From NCBI GenBank assembly GCA_018714645.1, contig DVND01000118.1:1-21565 (forward strand): 21,565 bases of DNA, written 5' to 3'. Positions 6,375-14,394 of the stretch are shown one piece after another. Position 1 is the stretch's first letter. Each line of letters begins with the position of its first letter. Below the pieces are notes generated by a model. It was given only the letters and a program-made list of their open reading frames with translations. It did no database searches and was not told where the DNA came from. The translations under genes and the position numbers were made by a program. The stretch is from Candidatus Avimonoglobus intestinipullorum. Lineage in GTDB: Bacteria; Bacillota; Clostridia; UBA1381.

Positions 6375-8582
6375 TTACTGTTTGCGCGCGTTTTTTATAT
6401 ATTGTCCCACCGACATCCCCGTGTATTTTACGAAACAGCGTGACAGGATTGCGGTGCTGCTGCATCCGACCGCGGCGGCCAGGTCTTTGATTTTTATATT
6501 CGGCTGCTCGTGTATGAGTTCCTTTGCCTTTTCGTAGCGGAAGTGGGTCAGGTATTCCTTGAAATTCTGCCCCACAAGCGCCTTGAAGAGCCGGCTGGTA
6601 TGCACGGCGGAAAAATTCATATGGTCGGCAAGGTCCAAAAGGGAGATATCGTTTTTATAGTTGTTTTCGATAAATGCAAGCATTGCCGTGCGGCTGTGCG
6701 AATCCATGCTTGTCATCTGCGTCTGGGCGCTGCCGGCGATCTGATCCAGCAGGCTGTTGATTTTCTCCAGCAGCTCGCCCGGATCGCGGCAGGATTTCAG
6801 CTCCAGATAGATCACCATATCCTCTGGGAAAATATCGCTGCATTTTTTGTTGAGCGCGGAGAAGATGCGGTTAAACGTGGAGGTAAACATAAATATAAAC
6901 TGTGAAAACTGCTCCGCCGAAAAGGGTTTATGCATGAAATTTACAGAGATCAGCATACGGGTCTGCTGGTGCAGCGCCTCGATATTCCCGCATGCAGCAT
7001 TTTCTATAATGGCGGCCTCCGTGTCAAAGGGATAATAGACGTTGCCGCCCATAAAACCGCTCACATCGTCAGGTGTACACAGCATCTGGTTTTGCATACT
7101 GTAGATGCGGTTTTCCGCCACGTTCAGCGCAACGGAAAAGGACTCGCTGAGCCGGCGCATATCCGAAACCTCGGTGCCCAGCGATGCAAACAGGCTGATC
7201 CCTGTGTTCTCGCTGGTTTTGAGAAGGAACCGGCGCAGGTCGCGTTTGAAATCCTCCAGGCCTTTGATGGAGGCGATCAGCGCGTATTTGTCCGGGCTGA
7301 GCTTTAAAATGCGGAAATAGTCATAGCCGAAAAAATAATCGCAAAACATTCCGGTAATTGTGCGGCCCAACACGCCGATACTGTTTTCCGGCGTGCTTTC
7401 AAGCAGGGCTTTGCTGTCGGAAATTTCGGCGACTGCCGTAATGAAACGCCCTGTGGACGGGAGCGGGCCGTATTGCCGCAGTTTTTCGCGCATGGCCGCA
7501 TCGGAGAGGTTCCCATAGAGCAAATCCTTCAAAAATGCCTCCTCAAGCGGCTCCTTGTATTGATCCAGCTCGGTGCTGAGCTGCTCGTTCTGCTGCGCCA
7601 GCGAGAGAAATTTGTTTTTCAGGTAATCGATCTCATTGTTATGCTTATCCGGACGGGTCACGTCGATGGCGTCCAGCAGCCCGACAATCGGCGCATAGGT
7701 CTTTTTTGTAATCAGATATACCAGCGAAAGGGTAAGCGCCAGAAGGCCGGCGAAAATAACCGATATAAATATATAATTATCAGTCAATTTCTGCCGGTAG
7801 AGCGTTTTCGACATGGCGGAATAATAGGTCAGGTTGCCCAGGAAATTGGCTTCGGAATTTCTGGTGAAAATCCGGTATGTTTTTGGCATGTCGCCGCTCA
7901 CGATTGCCGTTTTCAGATCGTCCGGCGCGCCGGGCGTAGCATAAAGCAGCTCGTCATCTACGGTAATCAGCAGCTGCATATCGTCCGAATGGTTTGAAAC
8001 CAGTTCTTCCATTTTAAAACCGAGAAAGATGTAGAGCGGCTGCTTGTACGCGCTGTGTTCGCAGATCAGCATGGTGAGGATGCTTTTTTCGTTGTCGTTT
8101 GAAATGATGTAATGAATGGAGTTGTTGCCGCCGGCTTTTGCCTCGGCCTTGAGCGTCTCAAGTTCGGATACCGTTATGCCGAGCGTATTTGCAAATACGC
8201 CGGTATACATGGAAGAATCGTTGGTGATTACGCTGTTGTCATTTTCGTGCGTGATCCCGACAATGGACTCCCTGCCGGGGAGATAGCCGATGGAATAGAG
8301 CAGGAAATCGCGCACGCTGATACGGTTCAGGTAATCCGGTTCGGACTCGTTTGCGTAAGCCCTGATGTAGGGATTTGTATTTATTAATACAGACGTGTCA
8401 AGCGCTTTCGAGATGCAGCCGTCGACATATGTGGCGATCTGGCTGACCGTCGCCTGCGCCCGGTTATCAATTTCGGTGCTGGTGGTTTTTGACGTAAAAA
8501 CAAATAAGAGCACAGAAAAAAGGATCGTATAGCAAAGACATACTATTAAATTTGTTATAAACATTCTTTTCAAATAGGACAT
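6375..8582 (-). CDS. Membrane-bound AraC-family regulator with extracellular sensor
   Basis: One-component transcription regulator of 735 residues. Helix TM1 (8-30) and TM2 (270-291) bracket an extracellular domain of about 240 residues, probably a Cache-type ligand sensor. Behind TM2 come a HAMP-like/coiled stretch (about 300-350), a middle region (about 375-500) that resembles a degenerate GGDEF-like fold of YesN-type regulators, and a C-terminal AraC DNA-binding domain (632-730) with two helix-turn-helix units ('ISLLDLADHMNFSAVHTSRLFK' region and 'IKDLAAAVGCSSTAILSRCF'). AAAGG eight bases before the ATG supports the start. It is transcribed away from the ABC importer genes, which are its most likely targets, with a surface-bound sugar as the likely signal. 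In the second helix-turn-helix, 'STAILSR' replaces the usual 'S-Y-FSR' pattern. Confidence 0.88.
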   Translation of the reverse strand: MSYLKRMFITNLIVCLCYTILFSVLLFVFTSKTTSTEIDNRAQATVSQIATYVDGCISKALDTSVLINTNPYIRAYANESEPDYLNRISVRDFLLYSIGYLPGRESIVGITHENDNSVITNDSSMYTGVFANTLGITVSELETLKAEAKAGGNNSIHYIISNDNEKSILTMLICEHSAYKQPLYIFLGFKMEELVSNHSDDMQLLITVDDELLYATPGAPDDLKTAIVSGDMPKTYRIFTRNSEANFLGNLTYYSAMSKTLYRQKLTDNYIFISVIFAGLLALTLSLVYLITKKTYAPIVGLLDAIDVTRPDKHNNEIDYLKNKFLSLAQQNEQLSTELDQYKEPLEEAFLKDLLYGNLSDAAMREKLRQYGPLPSTGRFITAVAEISDSKALLESTPENSIGVLGRTITGMFCDYFFGYDYFRILKLSPDKYALIASIKGLEDFKRDLRRFLLKTSENTGISLFASLGTEVSDMRRLSESFSVALNVAENRIYSMQNQMLCTPDDVSGFMGGNVYYPFDTEAAIIENAACGNIEALHQQTRMLISVNFMHKPFSAEQFSQFIFMFTSTFNRIFSALNKKCSDIFPEDMVIYLELKSCRDPGELLEKINSLLDQIAGSAQTQMTSMDSHSRTAMLAFIENNYKNDISLLDLADHMNFSAVHTSRLFKALVGQNFKEYLTHFRYEKAKELIHEQPNIKIKDLAAAVGCSSTAILSRCFVKYTGMSVGQYIKNARKQ

Positions 8583-8638
8583 GCAGGGTACCTTTCTTTA
8601 ATCTTCGCTTTATTTTTTATCAACAAGTTTCAACAAAA

Positions 8639-8667
8639 ATTATAGCATAAATTATGGGGAAAGTAAA
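8639..8667 (-). promoter_or_regulatory. Promoter of the AraC-type regulator, extended -10
   Basis: On the minus strand: TTTACT (8667-8662), 17-base spacer, perfect TATAAT (8644-8639), with TGC directly before it, that is an extended -10 TGn motif. The leader would be about 50 bases. The palindrome CATAA-A-TTATG (8646-8656) falls in the spacer and could allow autoregulation. Confidence 0.7.
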
Positions 8668-8762
8668 CAAAGCAAACCCTTCATTTTTTTACATAATGCT
8701 TTAAAAATTAATATTTATTCGAAAAATGATAGCAAATAGACCTAAAAATCAAAAAGAAGAAC

Positions 8763-8791
8763 TTGTTTGTTTGTGCATATTAAACTACAAT
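8763..8791 (+). promoter_or_regulatory. Candidate promoter of the importer/surface-protein operon
   Basis: TTGTTT (8763-8768), 17-base spacer, TACAAT (8786-8791). The start would fall near 8798, only about 16 bases before the ATG and right at the AGGAGG (8798-8803), which is unusually short. A weaker alternative farther upstream is TTTACA (8688-8693) with TATTTA (8712-8717). AraC-type activators often serve promoters with poor boxes, so either may be used. Confidence 0.4.
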
Positions 8792-8813
8792 TGACGTAGG
8801 AGGTTGACAAGCG

Positions 8814-9764
8814 ATGAAAAAATTAGCGACAACAGGGGCGCGCCCGGTTGGGAAAAGGCGCGGCACTTTAAAACGGGATCTTTTTCGCGACAGGCAGCTG
8901 TATCTGATGCTTGTCCCGTTCCTTTTATGGTTCGCGGTGTTTTATTATTTCCCGATGTACGGCATACAGATTGCGTTTAAGGATTACCAGCCGTATGTCG
9001 GGATATGGGATAGCCCGTGGGTGGGGCTGGAACATTTTAAGGCGTTCTTCTCAAGCCCATATGCTTACCGTATCATCAGGAACACCATACTGATCAACGT
9101 GTATTCGATCATCTTTGTCTTCCCGGCAAGCATCGTTCTGGCGCTTTTGATGAACGAGCTGCGATCAGCGCGGATGAAAACCTTCGTGCAGACTGTATCC
9201 TATCTGCCGTATTTTGTTTCCACCGTTGTTGTTGCCGGGTTAGTGGTAACGTTTTTATCGCCCACGGCGGGCATCATCAACGTACTGCTGGACCATCTGG
9301 GGTTCGACAGGGTGTATTTTCTGACCAAGCCGGAGTATTTCCGTTCTATTTACGTAATCATGACGGCGTGGCAGGGGGTCGGCTTCGGCACGATTATTTA
9401 TACCTCTGCACTGTGCTCCATCGACAGCGAGCTGTATGAAGCGGCGGCCATAGATGGGGCGGGCCGGTGGAAAAAGCTGGTGCACATTACGCTGCCGGGC
9501 ATCTTACCCACGATTGCCATCATGCTGATTATCAGGATGGGAAGCATGATGACCGTCGGCTCGGAAGCGATTATTTTGCTGTACCAGCCCATTACATATG
9601 AGACCGGCGATGTGATTAGCTCATATGTATACCGCACGGGCCTCGTGGATTCAAACTATTCCTATGCGGCTGCGGTGGATTTGTTCAACGGCGTGATTGC
9701 GTTGCTGCTCGTTGCGGCGTCAAATTTCGTATCGAAAAAGCTCAGCGACGTAAGCATCTGGTAA
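8814..9764 (+). CDS. Sugar ABC transporter permease (LplB-like, CUT1 type)
   Basis: First membrane subunit of a carbohydrate importer, 316 residues. A basic N-terminal tail (1-30) precedes about six membrane helices, the first at 31-56. The cytoplasmic EAA loop that contacts the ATPase is clear at about 209-231: E209-A-A-A-I-D-G-A-G with a later TLPGILP. The sequence style (LMLVPFLLWFAVFYYFPMYG, FKDYQP) matches the LplB branch of permeases used for complex or plant oligosaccharides in Bacillota. AGGAGG (8798-8803) supports the start. It is followed 13 bases later by the partner permease and then by the binding protein; no ATPase gene lies nearby. Substrate is inferred from the locus, not visible here. 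Confidence 0.93.
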   Translation: MKKLATTGARPVGKRRGTLKRDLFRDRQLYLMLVPFLLWFAVFYYFPMYGIQIAFKDYQPYVGIWDSPWVGLEHFKAFFSSPYAYRIIRNTILINVYSIIFVFPASIVLALLMNELRSARMKTFVQTVSYLPYFVSTVVVAGLVVTFLSPTAGIINVLLDHLGFDRVYFLTKPEYFRSIYVIMTAWQGVGFGTIIYTSALCSIDSELYEAAAIDGAGRWKKLVHITLPGILPTIAIMLIIRMGSMMTVGSEAIILLYQPITYETGDVISSYVYRTGLVDSNYSYAAAVDLFNGVIALLLVAASNFVSKKLSDVSIW

Positions 9765-9777
9765 GGAGGGATTCAGC

Positions 9778-10653
9778 ATGAGAATGAAAAGAAGTTTCGG
9801 GGAAAGATGTTTTGATGCAATAAACATTATTATTATGCTGTTGGTGGTATTTGTTACCCTTTACCCTCTGTGGTACGTGCTGGTTGCCTCATTGAGCTCC
9901 GGAACGGCGGTTACAAACGGCGAGGTGGTCTGGTGGATCAAGGACTTTGAGCTGGAGGCGTACAGGCGGCTTTTTGCGGACAGCAGCATATGGATCGCGT
10001 ATGCGAATACGATTTTTTACTCCGTGGTGGGGACGGCGCTCAGCCTTGTGCTGACTTCGCTGGGCGCGTATGTGCTCTCGAAAAAACGCCTGCGCGGGCG
10101 CAAGCTCATCACCGGGCTGATACTGCTGAGCATGTGGTTTGCGCCCGGGACAATGCCCACGTACATATCCTTCAGGAACCTGGGGCTTTTGGATACGCGC
10201 GTAGGGATCCTGCTTTTGGGGGCTGTGCAGACCTTTTATGTCATCCTGATGCGCAGCTACTTCGAGTCGATTCCCGACTCCATGGAGGAGGCGGCAAAAA
10301 TCGACGGCGCTTCCGACTTCAAGGTGTTTCTCAACGTGTATCTGCCGTTGTCTGTGGCATCGATCATAACGGTGGGGCTTTATTATTTCGTTCAGCGCTG
10401 GAATTCCTATTTCTGGGCGATGATTTTATTAAAGGACCCCAACAAGATCCCGCTTCAGGTGCTGCTGAAAAAATACGTTGTGGAGATGACGGCCAACAAC
10501 AGCGAGCTTGCCAACATCGATTATACGGTAACCTCGCGGGAAACGACGATCTTTTCCACCATCGTCATCTCCACGCTGCCCATGATCATCCTCTATCCAT
10601 TTATACAAAAATTCTTTGTAAAGGGAGTAATGGTGGGCGCAGTAAAGGGTTAA
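9778..10653 (+). CDS. Sugar ABC transporter permease (YtcP/AraQ-like, CUT1 type)
   Basis: Second membrane subunit of the importer, 291 residues, with about six membrane helices (first at about 13-38, 'LYPLWYVLVASLS'). The EAA loop is at about 170-191: E170-E-A-A-K-I-D-G-A with YLPLS after it. The C-terminus 'KFFVKGVMVGAVKG' is the conserved ending of this permease branch. AAGGAGGG overlaps the end of the upstream permease gene and sits 7 bases before the ATG. It pairs with the LplB-like permease as a heterodimer, fed by the lipoprotein encoded downstream. Confidence 0.93.
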   Translation: MRMKRSFGERCFDAINIIIMLLVVFVTLYPLWYVLVASLSSGTAVTNGEVVWWIKDFELEAYRRLFADSSIWIAYANTIFYSVVGTALSLVLTSLGAYVLSKKRLRGRKLITGLILLSMWFAPGTMPTYISFRNLGLLDTRVGILLLGAVQTFYVILMRSYFESIPDSMEEAAKIDGASDFKVFLNVYLPLSVASIITVGLYYFVQRWNSYFWAMILLKDPNKIPLQVLLKKYVVEMTANNSELANIDYTVTSRETTIFSTIVISTLPMIILYPFIQKFFVKGVMVGAVKG

Positions 10654-10690
10654 TATAAGTCGGAGGAAGCGTTCATAAGGTTGAAAATTT

Positions 10691-10710
10691 GTGCGTTTTG
10701 CACGGAAAGG
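10691..10710 (+). promoter_or_regulatory. Ribosome binding site with abutting mini-hairpin, fixes the lipoprotein start
   Basis: GTGC-GTTTT-GCAC (10691-10703) can form a 4-bp stem directly in front of GGAAAGG (10704-10710). The Shine-Dalgarno sequence is 9 bases before the ATG at 10720, and decides for it over an in-frame TTG at 10681 that would add 13 residues before a normal lipoprotein signal. Confidence 0.6.
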
Positions 10711-10719
10711 AATGGTAAT

Positions 10720-12258
10720 ATGAAAAAATCAACAAGAGTACTTGCGGCGGCGCTGTGCGGCATCCTTCTTTTGCCGGCGGCCGGCTGCGGGGAAAAGGAG
10801 ACGACGGGAGGCGATGAAAATCTGGATTTAAGCGTCCATCTGCACATCTATGATTACTGCGTATTTGACGATGACTGGGCGATCTTCAAGGAGGCGGAGG
10901 AGAAAACCGGCGTGGCGCTGCACGGTACCGCCGTGGAAACGATTTCCAGCAGCGCGCAGGCGTTCTCGACCATGCTTGCCGACAGGACCCTGCCGGACAT
11001 CATCGCCTATACCGGCGATGAGCTGAAGGAAAACGGCATGCAGGGTGCGCTTATCCCGCTGGAGGATTTGATTGAGGAGCATGCGCCCAACATCCAGAAG
11101 TTCTTTGAGGAATGCCCGGAGGCGAAGGTTGCGGCCACCGCGACGGACGGCCACATCTACTACATCCCGGGGACGCTTGCGCAGCCCGGATTGGGGAATC
11201 TGCCCTCGATGGGCTTCTTTATCCGTCAGGATTGGCTGGATGCGCTCGGCCTTGAAACCCCCACGACGGTGGATGAATATTACAACGTCTTAAAGGCGTT
11301 CCGCGAACAAGACCCCAACGGCAACGGCCAGCAGGACGAAATCCCCTACTTTAAACGGAGCGGGGTGCTGGACGACCTGTATCAGCTTTTCGGTGCAAAG
11401 AACAGCTTCTACCTCAATGCGGATGGCGGCATTTCCTACGGCGCGACCGAGGAGGCTTACAAAAACGCGGTGAAGGAGCTGGCAAAATGGTACAGCGAAG
11501 GCCTGATCGATAAAGAGATTTACACCCGCGGCGAACAGTCCAGGGAACAGCTTTTGAGCAGCAACCTGGGCGGCTCGACCCATGACTGGTTCTCGTCCAC
11601 GGCGTCCTATAACGACAAATACCTCGGCTTCGGCCTGAATTTCGTACCGATGGCGCCGCCGGCGGACATCAACGGCGTTGTCAAGGAGGATATCGGCAGA
11701 TCCATCCTGCACGGGCTCGGCTGGGGGATTTCCAAGGACAATAAAAACCCCGAACGCACCATGGAATATTTTGACTTCTGGCTCAGCGAGGAAGGGACCC
11801 TTCTGCACAGCTTTGGTATCGAAGGAAAGGATTATACGGTTGAAAACGGGGAATACCAGTTTGTTCCCGAGGTGTTGAATGCCGAGGGCGGCGTCCCGGC
11901 GTATCTGCGGAACGAGGGTGCAGTTGTAGAATTTGGCGCCATCAACCGCATTGAGGCCGAGCTGGCCGGTATGAACGACCTCGCAAAAGAGGGCTTCAAT
12001 ATGTATCTGGACAACGGGTATGTCCAGCCCCAGATGCCTTCCCTGGGCTTTACGGAGGAAGAGCAGAACGTCATCAACGCCCATCTGACGGATATCCAGA
12101 CCTTCTGCAAGGAACAGGAGCAGAAATGGATCCTGGGCGCAGAGGATGTTGACGCAACCTGGGATAATTACGTTGCAACGCTGCAATCCATGAATCTGGA
12201 CCAGGTGATTGCGGCGTATAACAGCGCGTATGTGCGTTATCAGCAGGAGCTGAATTAA
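10720..12258 (+). CDS. Extracellular sugar-binding lipoprotein of the ABC importer
   Basis: Solute-binding protein of 512 residues that captures an oligosaccharide outside the membrane and passes it to the two permeases encoded upstream. The N-terminus is a lipoprotein signal: basic MKKSTR, a hydrophobic stretch, then P-A-A-G-C23, where Cys23 would be lipidated after cleavage by signal peptidase II. A mature domain of about 480 residues matches the large LplA-like class of family 1 binding proteins; 'SMGFFIRQDWLDALGLETPTTVDEYY'-type sequence at about 165-190 is characteristic, as is the following DPNGNGQQDEIPY stretch (an acidic, possibly calcium-binding loop). It lies 66 bases after the second permease and 39 bases before the LamG-type gene, within one likely operon. 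Confidence 0.92.
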   Translation: MKKSTRVLAAALCGILLLPAAGCGEKETTGGDENLDLSVHLHIYDYCVFDDDWAIFKEAEEKTGVALHGTAVETISSSAQAFSTMLADRTLPDIIAYTGDELKENGMQGALIPLEDLIEEHAPNIQKFFEECPEAKVAATATDGHIYYIPGTLAQPGLGNLPSMGFFIRQDWLDALGLETPTTVDEYYNVLKAFREQDPNGNGQQDEIPYFKRSGVLDDLYQLFGAKNSFYLNADGGISYGATEEAYKNAVKELAKWYSEGLIDKEIYTRGEQSREQLLSSNLGGSTHDWFSSTASYNDKYLGFGLNFVPMAPPADINGVVKEDIGRSILHGLGWGISKDNKNPERTMEYFDFWLSEEGTLLHSFGIEGKDYTVENGEYQFVPEVLNAEGGVPAYLRNEGAVVEFGAINRIEAELAGMNDLAKEGFNMYLDNGYVQPQMPSLGFTEEEQNVINAHLTDIQTFCKEQEQKWILGAEDVDATWDNYVATLQSMNLDQVIAAYNSAYVRYQQELN

Positions 12259-12297
12259 ATATATAAACCCATGTTTGATTACGGAAAGGAGAAAACA

Positions 12298-14310
12298 ATG
12301 AAGAAAAGAATTTTATCCGGTTTGATTTCCCTTGCCATGGCGGCGGCGCTTATCCCTGCAGCGGCTGCAGAAACAACAACCTTTGAGTACACGTTTGATT
12401 TTAACGACACCTCCGTTTTGCCTGCGGCGGGGACGGATTTCGCCTGGGCCAACGGCGGCCGGGAGGTGCCGGCAGGCTCCGTTGCCGGCCCCAGCGGGGA
12501 AGCGGGGGACTACGCCTTTGGCTATGTGCCCTCCGAATTCGCCAACGGCACCGCAGGCGAAGAATCGCTGCACCTGTATGCCAACGGCGTTGAGTTTTTG
12601 AACGAATCGTTGGTGGGCGAGAACCGCATTGCTGACGTCAGCTTTGTCATGAGCGTGGACTTTATGTACCGCAACGCCGAGGATATGATTGCGTACATCC
12701 TGTCGCCCAGGATGGCCAGTAAGGAGCGGCGGCATACCTACCCGCTGGCCATTAAGCTCCAGCAGGGCGGGGAGCTCGTCTGCGTGACTGAGGAACGGGC
12801 TTATGACAAGTCGACCGGTATCAACACTATAACGGTCTTGAGCTCCACGGACATTGGGACGGTGGCGCCGTATGAGTGGCACAATGTGGCCGTGAAATAC
12901 ACGCACTCGTCCACGGACGGGCTGTATGCCGACGTGTACTTAAACGGCGAGCTCAAGGCGGAAGGGCTGCACTGCGACTATACAAACAAGATTAAGAGCT
13001 TTGCTTCCCTGGCGTCCCCGTTGACAAATACAGCCCTGTTTCAAAACAGAATCTACCCAGCCGGACGGAACGAGCAGATCTATCTGGATAACCTCTATAT
13101 TGGGACGGACCTGACAAAGGTTGATTATGACTTTGGGATCAATGCGGTGGAAAACAAGCGGATGGACCGGCTGACCGTGCATTTCAATCAGGATATAGAA
13201 GCCGCATCGGCGGGGGACTTCATCGTTTCCAACAGCGATGGTTTTCCGGGAGCGATTGTTACGGAAGCGACTATGATTGATGCGCGGACTGTGGAATTGC
13301 AGCTGGATGCGGAACTGGAGGAATACGCCGAGTATGCGGTGATGTTTATGACGGATCAGGCGGGGGATGTTTCCTATAGCTTCACGCCCCAATTGGCGTA
13401 CTTCTATGACTTCAACGGCAGCGATACGACCTATACGCCGTTCAGTTTAAACTCTAAGCACAATGTCCGGCGGCCCAGCGGGGCGGGCGCGTATAACACG
13501 GACAGCACCGACCTGGATTTCACCTTTGTGACGCATCCGGGCACAAATCCGGGCGGCAGCGCCATGGACCATAACAAAAACGGGTACAACATCTACCTGA
13601 CGCCGGATCTGGAAACCGTCACCATCACGAGCGGGACGATCCAGGTGGATTTTGACTTCAAGTATGACAACGAGACCATGTTCGGCTGGCTGGTAGCCCC
13701 GCGGCAGGGCAAAAACCCCCCCAATTTCGTGGGGTTTGAAAACAACCGGTTGTATTGCGGCGGGACGTATGCGGACGGCGTGGTGCTTGCGCCCAACACC
13801 TGGTATAACATCGCGGCCACCTATAACTTCTACGACGGCGGCATACTGACGGACGTGTACTTAGACGGCGAGCTGGTGATTAACGACGTTTTCAACGGTT
13901 ATACCGGCGGGATCAACGCCATTTCCACCCTGATCGACGCGCATACGCCGCCGGAATATGCGGGCATGCGCGCGGACGATGTAAGTACCAGAAACGAGTA
14001 TTTCCATATGGACAATGTTTACATCGGCATCGACACCGATTATAGGAACAGCGCGTTTGAGATTGGGTTTGACGGCGACGATGCGGTCATCAATGCCGGG
14101 ATTTTCAACAAGGCGGGCACCGCGGTCGTCGCGTTGTACGACGGGCAGACCCTCAAAGAGGCGAAGCTGTATGACTTCGACCTGGAACAGCTGGATGTAG
14201 AAACGGTATCTGCTGCGTTTGACAGCTATGAAGAGGGCAACACCATCAAGCTCATCGCCCTGGACGGCATGCAGAATTTAACCCCGCTGATTGAAGCGGC
14301 GGTAAAATAA
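12298..14310 (+). CDS. Secreted double LamG-like (concanavalin-type) surface protein
   Basis: Exported protein of 670 residues with no enzyme motif that I recognise. A Sec signal peptide covers 1-24, with cleavage likely after A-A-A24. Two related jelly-roll domains follow: LamG-like 1 (about 27-272) and LamG-like 2 (about 366-580). Both end in the same pattern, W-[HY]-N-[VI]-A...DVYL[ND]GEL then [LM]DN[LV]YIG. Between them (about 283-365) sits an Ig-like/SbsA-type domain ('LTVHFNQDIEAASAGDFIVSN'). The C-terminus (about 590-670) is a small beta domain ending in LIALDGMQNLTPL. Such jelly rolls usually bind glycans. GGAAAGGAG (12283-12291), six bases before the ATG, fixes the start; an in-frame ATG at 12271 lacks such a site and would bury the signal peptide. 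It has no wall anchor of its own that I can see. Confidence 0.78.
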   Translation: MKKRILSGLISLAMAAALIPAAAAETTTFEYTFDFNDTSVLPAAGTDFAWANGGREVPAGSVAGPSGEAGDYAFGYVPSEFANGTAGEESLHLYANGVEFLNESLVGENRIADVSFVMSVDFMYRNAEDMIAYILSPRMASKERRHTYPLAIKLQQGGELVCVTEERAYDKSTGINTITVLSSTDIGTVAPYEWHNVAVKYTHSSTDGLYADVYLNGELKAEGLHCDYTNKIKSFASLASPLTNTALFQNRIYPAGRNEQIYLDNLYIGTDLTKVDYDFGINAVENKRMDRLTVHFNQDIEAASAGDFIVSNSDGFPGAIVTEATMIDARTVELQLDAELEEYAEYAVMFMTDQAGDVSYSFTPQLAYFYDFNGSDTTYTPFSLNSKHNVRRPSGAGAYNTDSTDLDFTFVTHPGTNPGGSAMDHNKNGYNIYLTPDLETVTITSGTIQVDFDFKYDNETMFGWLVAPRQGKNPPNFVGFENNRLYCGGTYADGVVLAPNTWYNIAATYNFYDGGILTDVYLDGELVINDVFNGYTGGINAISTLIDAHTPPEYAGMRADDVSTRNEYFHMDNVYIGIDTDYRNSAFEIGFDGDDAVINAGIFNKAGTAVVALYDGQTLKEAKLYDFDLEQLDVETVSAAFDSYEEGNTIKLIALDGMQNLTPLIEAAVK

Positions 14311-14330
14311 AGTACATTGCGGCATACGGA

Positions 14331-14366
14331 ACGCCATCAGTGCAAAGGCCTTTGCGCCGATGGCGT
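14331..14366 (+). repeat. 36-base intercistronic inverted repeat (long hairpin)
   Basis: ACGCCATC-AG-TGCAAAGG is followed at once by CCTTTGCG-CC-GATGGCGT. Apart from two central-arm mismatches and one G-T pair it is a complete palindrome with 8+8 pairs and almost no loop. There is no T tract after it, so it is not a normal terminator. It lies in the 84-base gap between two surface-protein genes and could stabilise or process the mRNA. The 3' arm can alternatively pair with CGCC at 14371-14374. Confidence 0.7.
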
Positions 14367-14394
14367 CCTGCGCCGCGGATTTAGGTGAACATCC

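Larger units (their letters stand above)
8583..8813. promoter_or_regulatory. AT-rich divergent promoter region
   Basis: 231 bases between the regulator and the importer, strongly AT-rich compared with the genes. It contains a good minus-strand promoter, one or two weaker plus-strand promoters, an 8-base inverted pair AACAAGTT (8622-8629) / AACTTGTT (8760-8767), and a CATAA-A-TTATG palindrome (8646-8656). No small gene was seen. Confidence 0.7.

Noticed and set aside
8646..8656. CATAA-A-TTATG as a dedicated operator
   Set aside because: Perfect but short, composed almost wholly of A and T, and in an AT-rich spacer, so chance is a sufficient explanation; mentioned only as a possibility.
10681..10719. 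TTG start extending the binding lipoprotein by 13 residues
   Set aside because: It would place non-signal residues before a complete lipoprotein signal that begins at the ATG at 10720.
11290..12186. 298-codon minus-strand frame inside the binding-protein gene
   Set aside because: Shadow of a GC-rich coding frame; no ribosome binding site or domain, and the plus-strand lipoprotein is clear.
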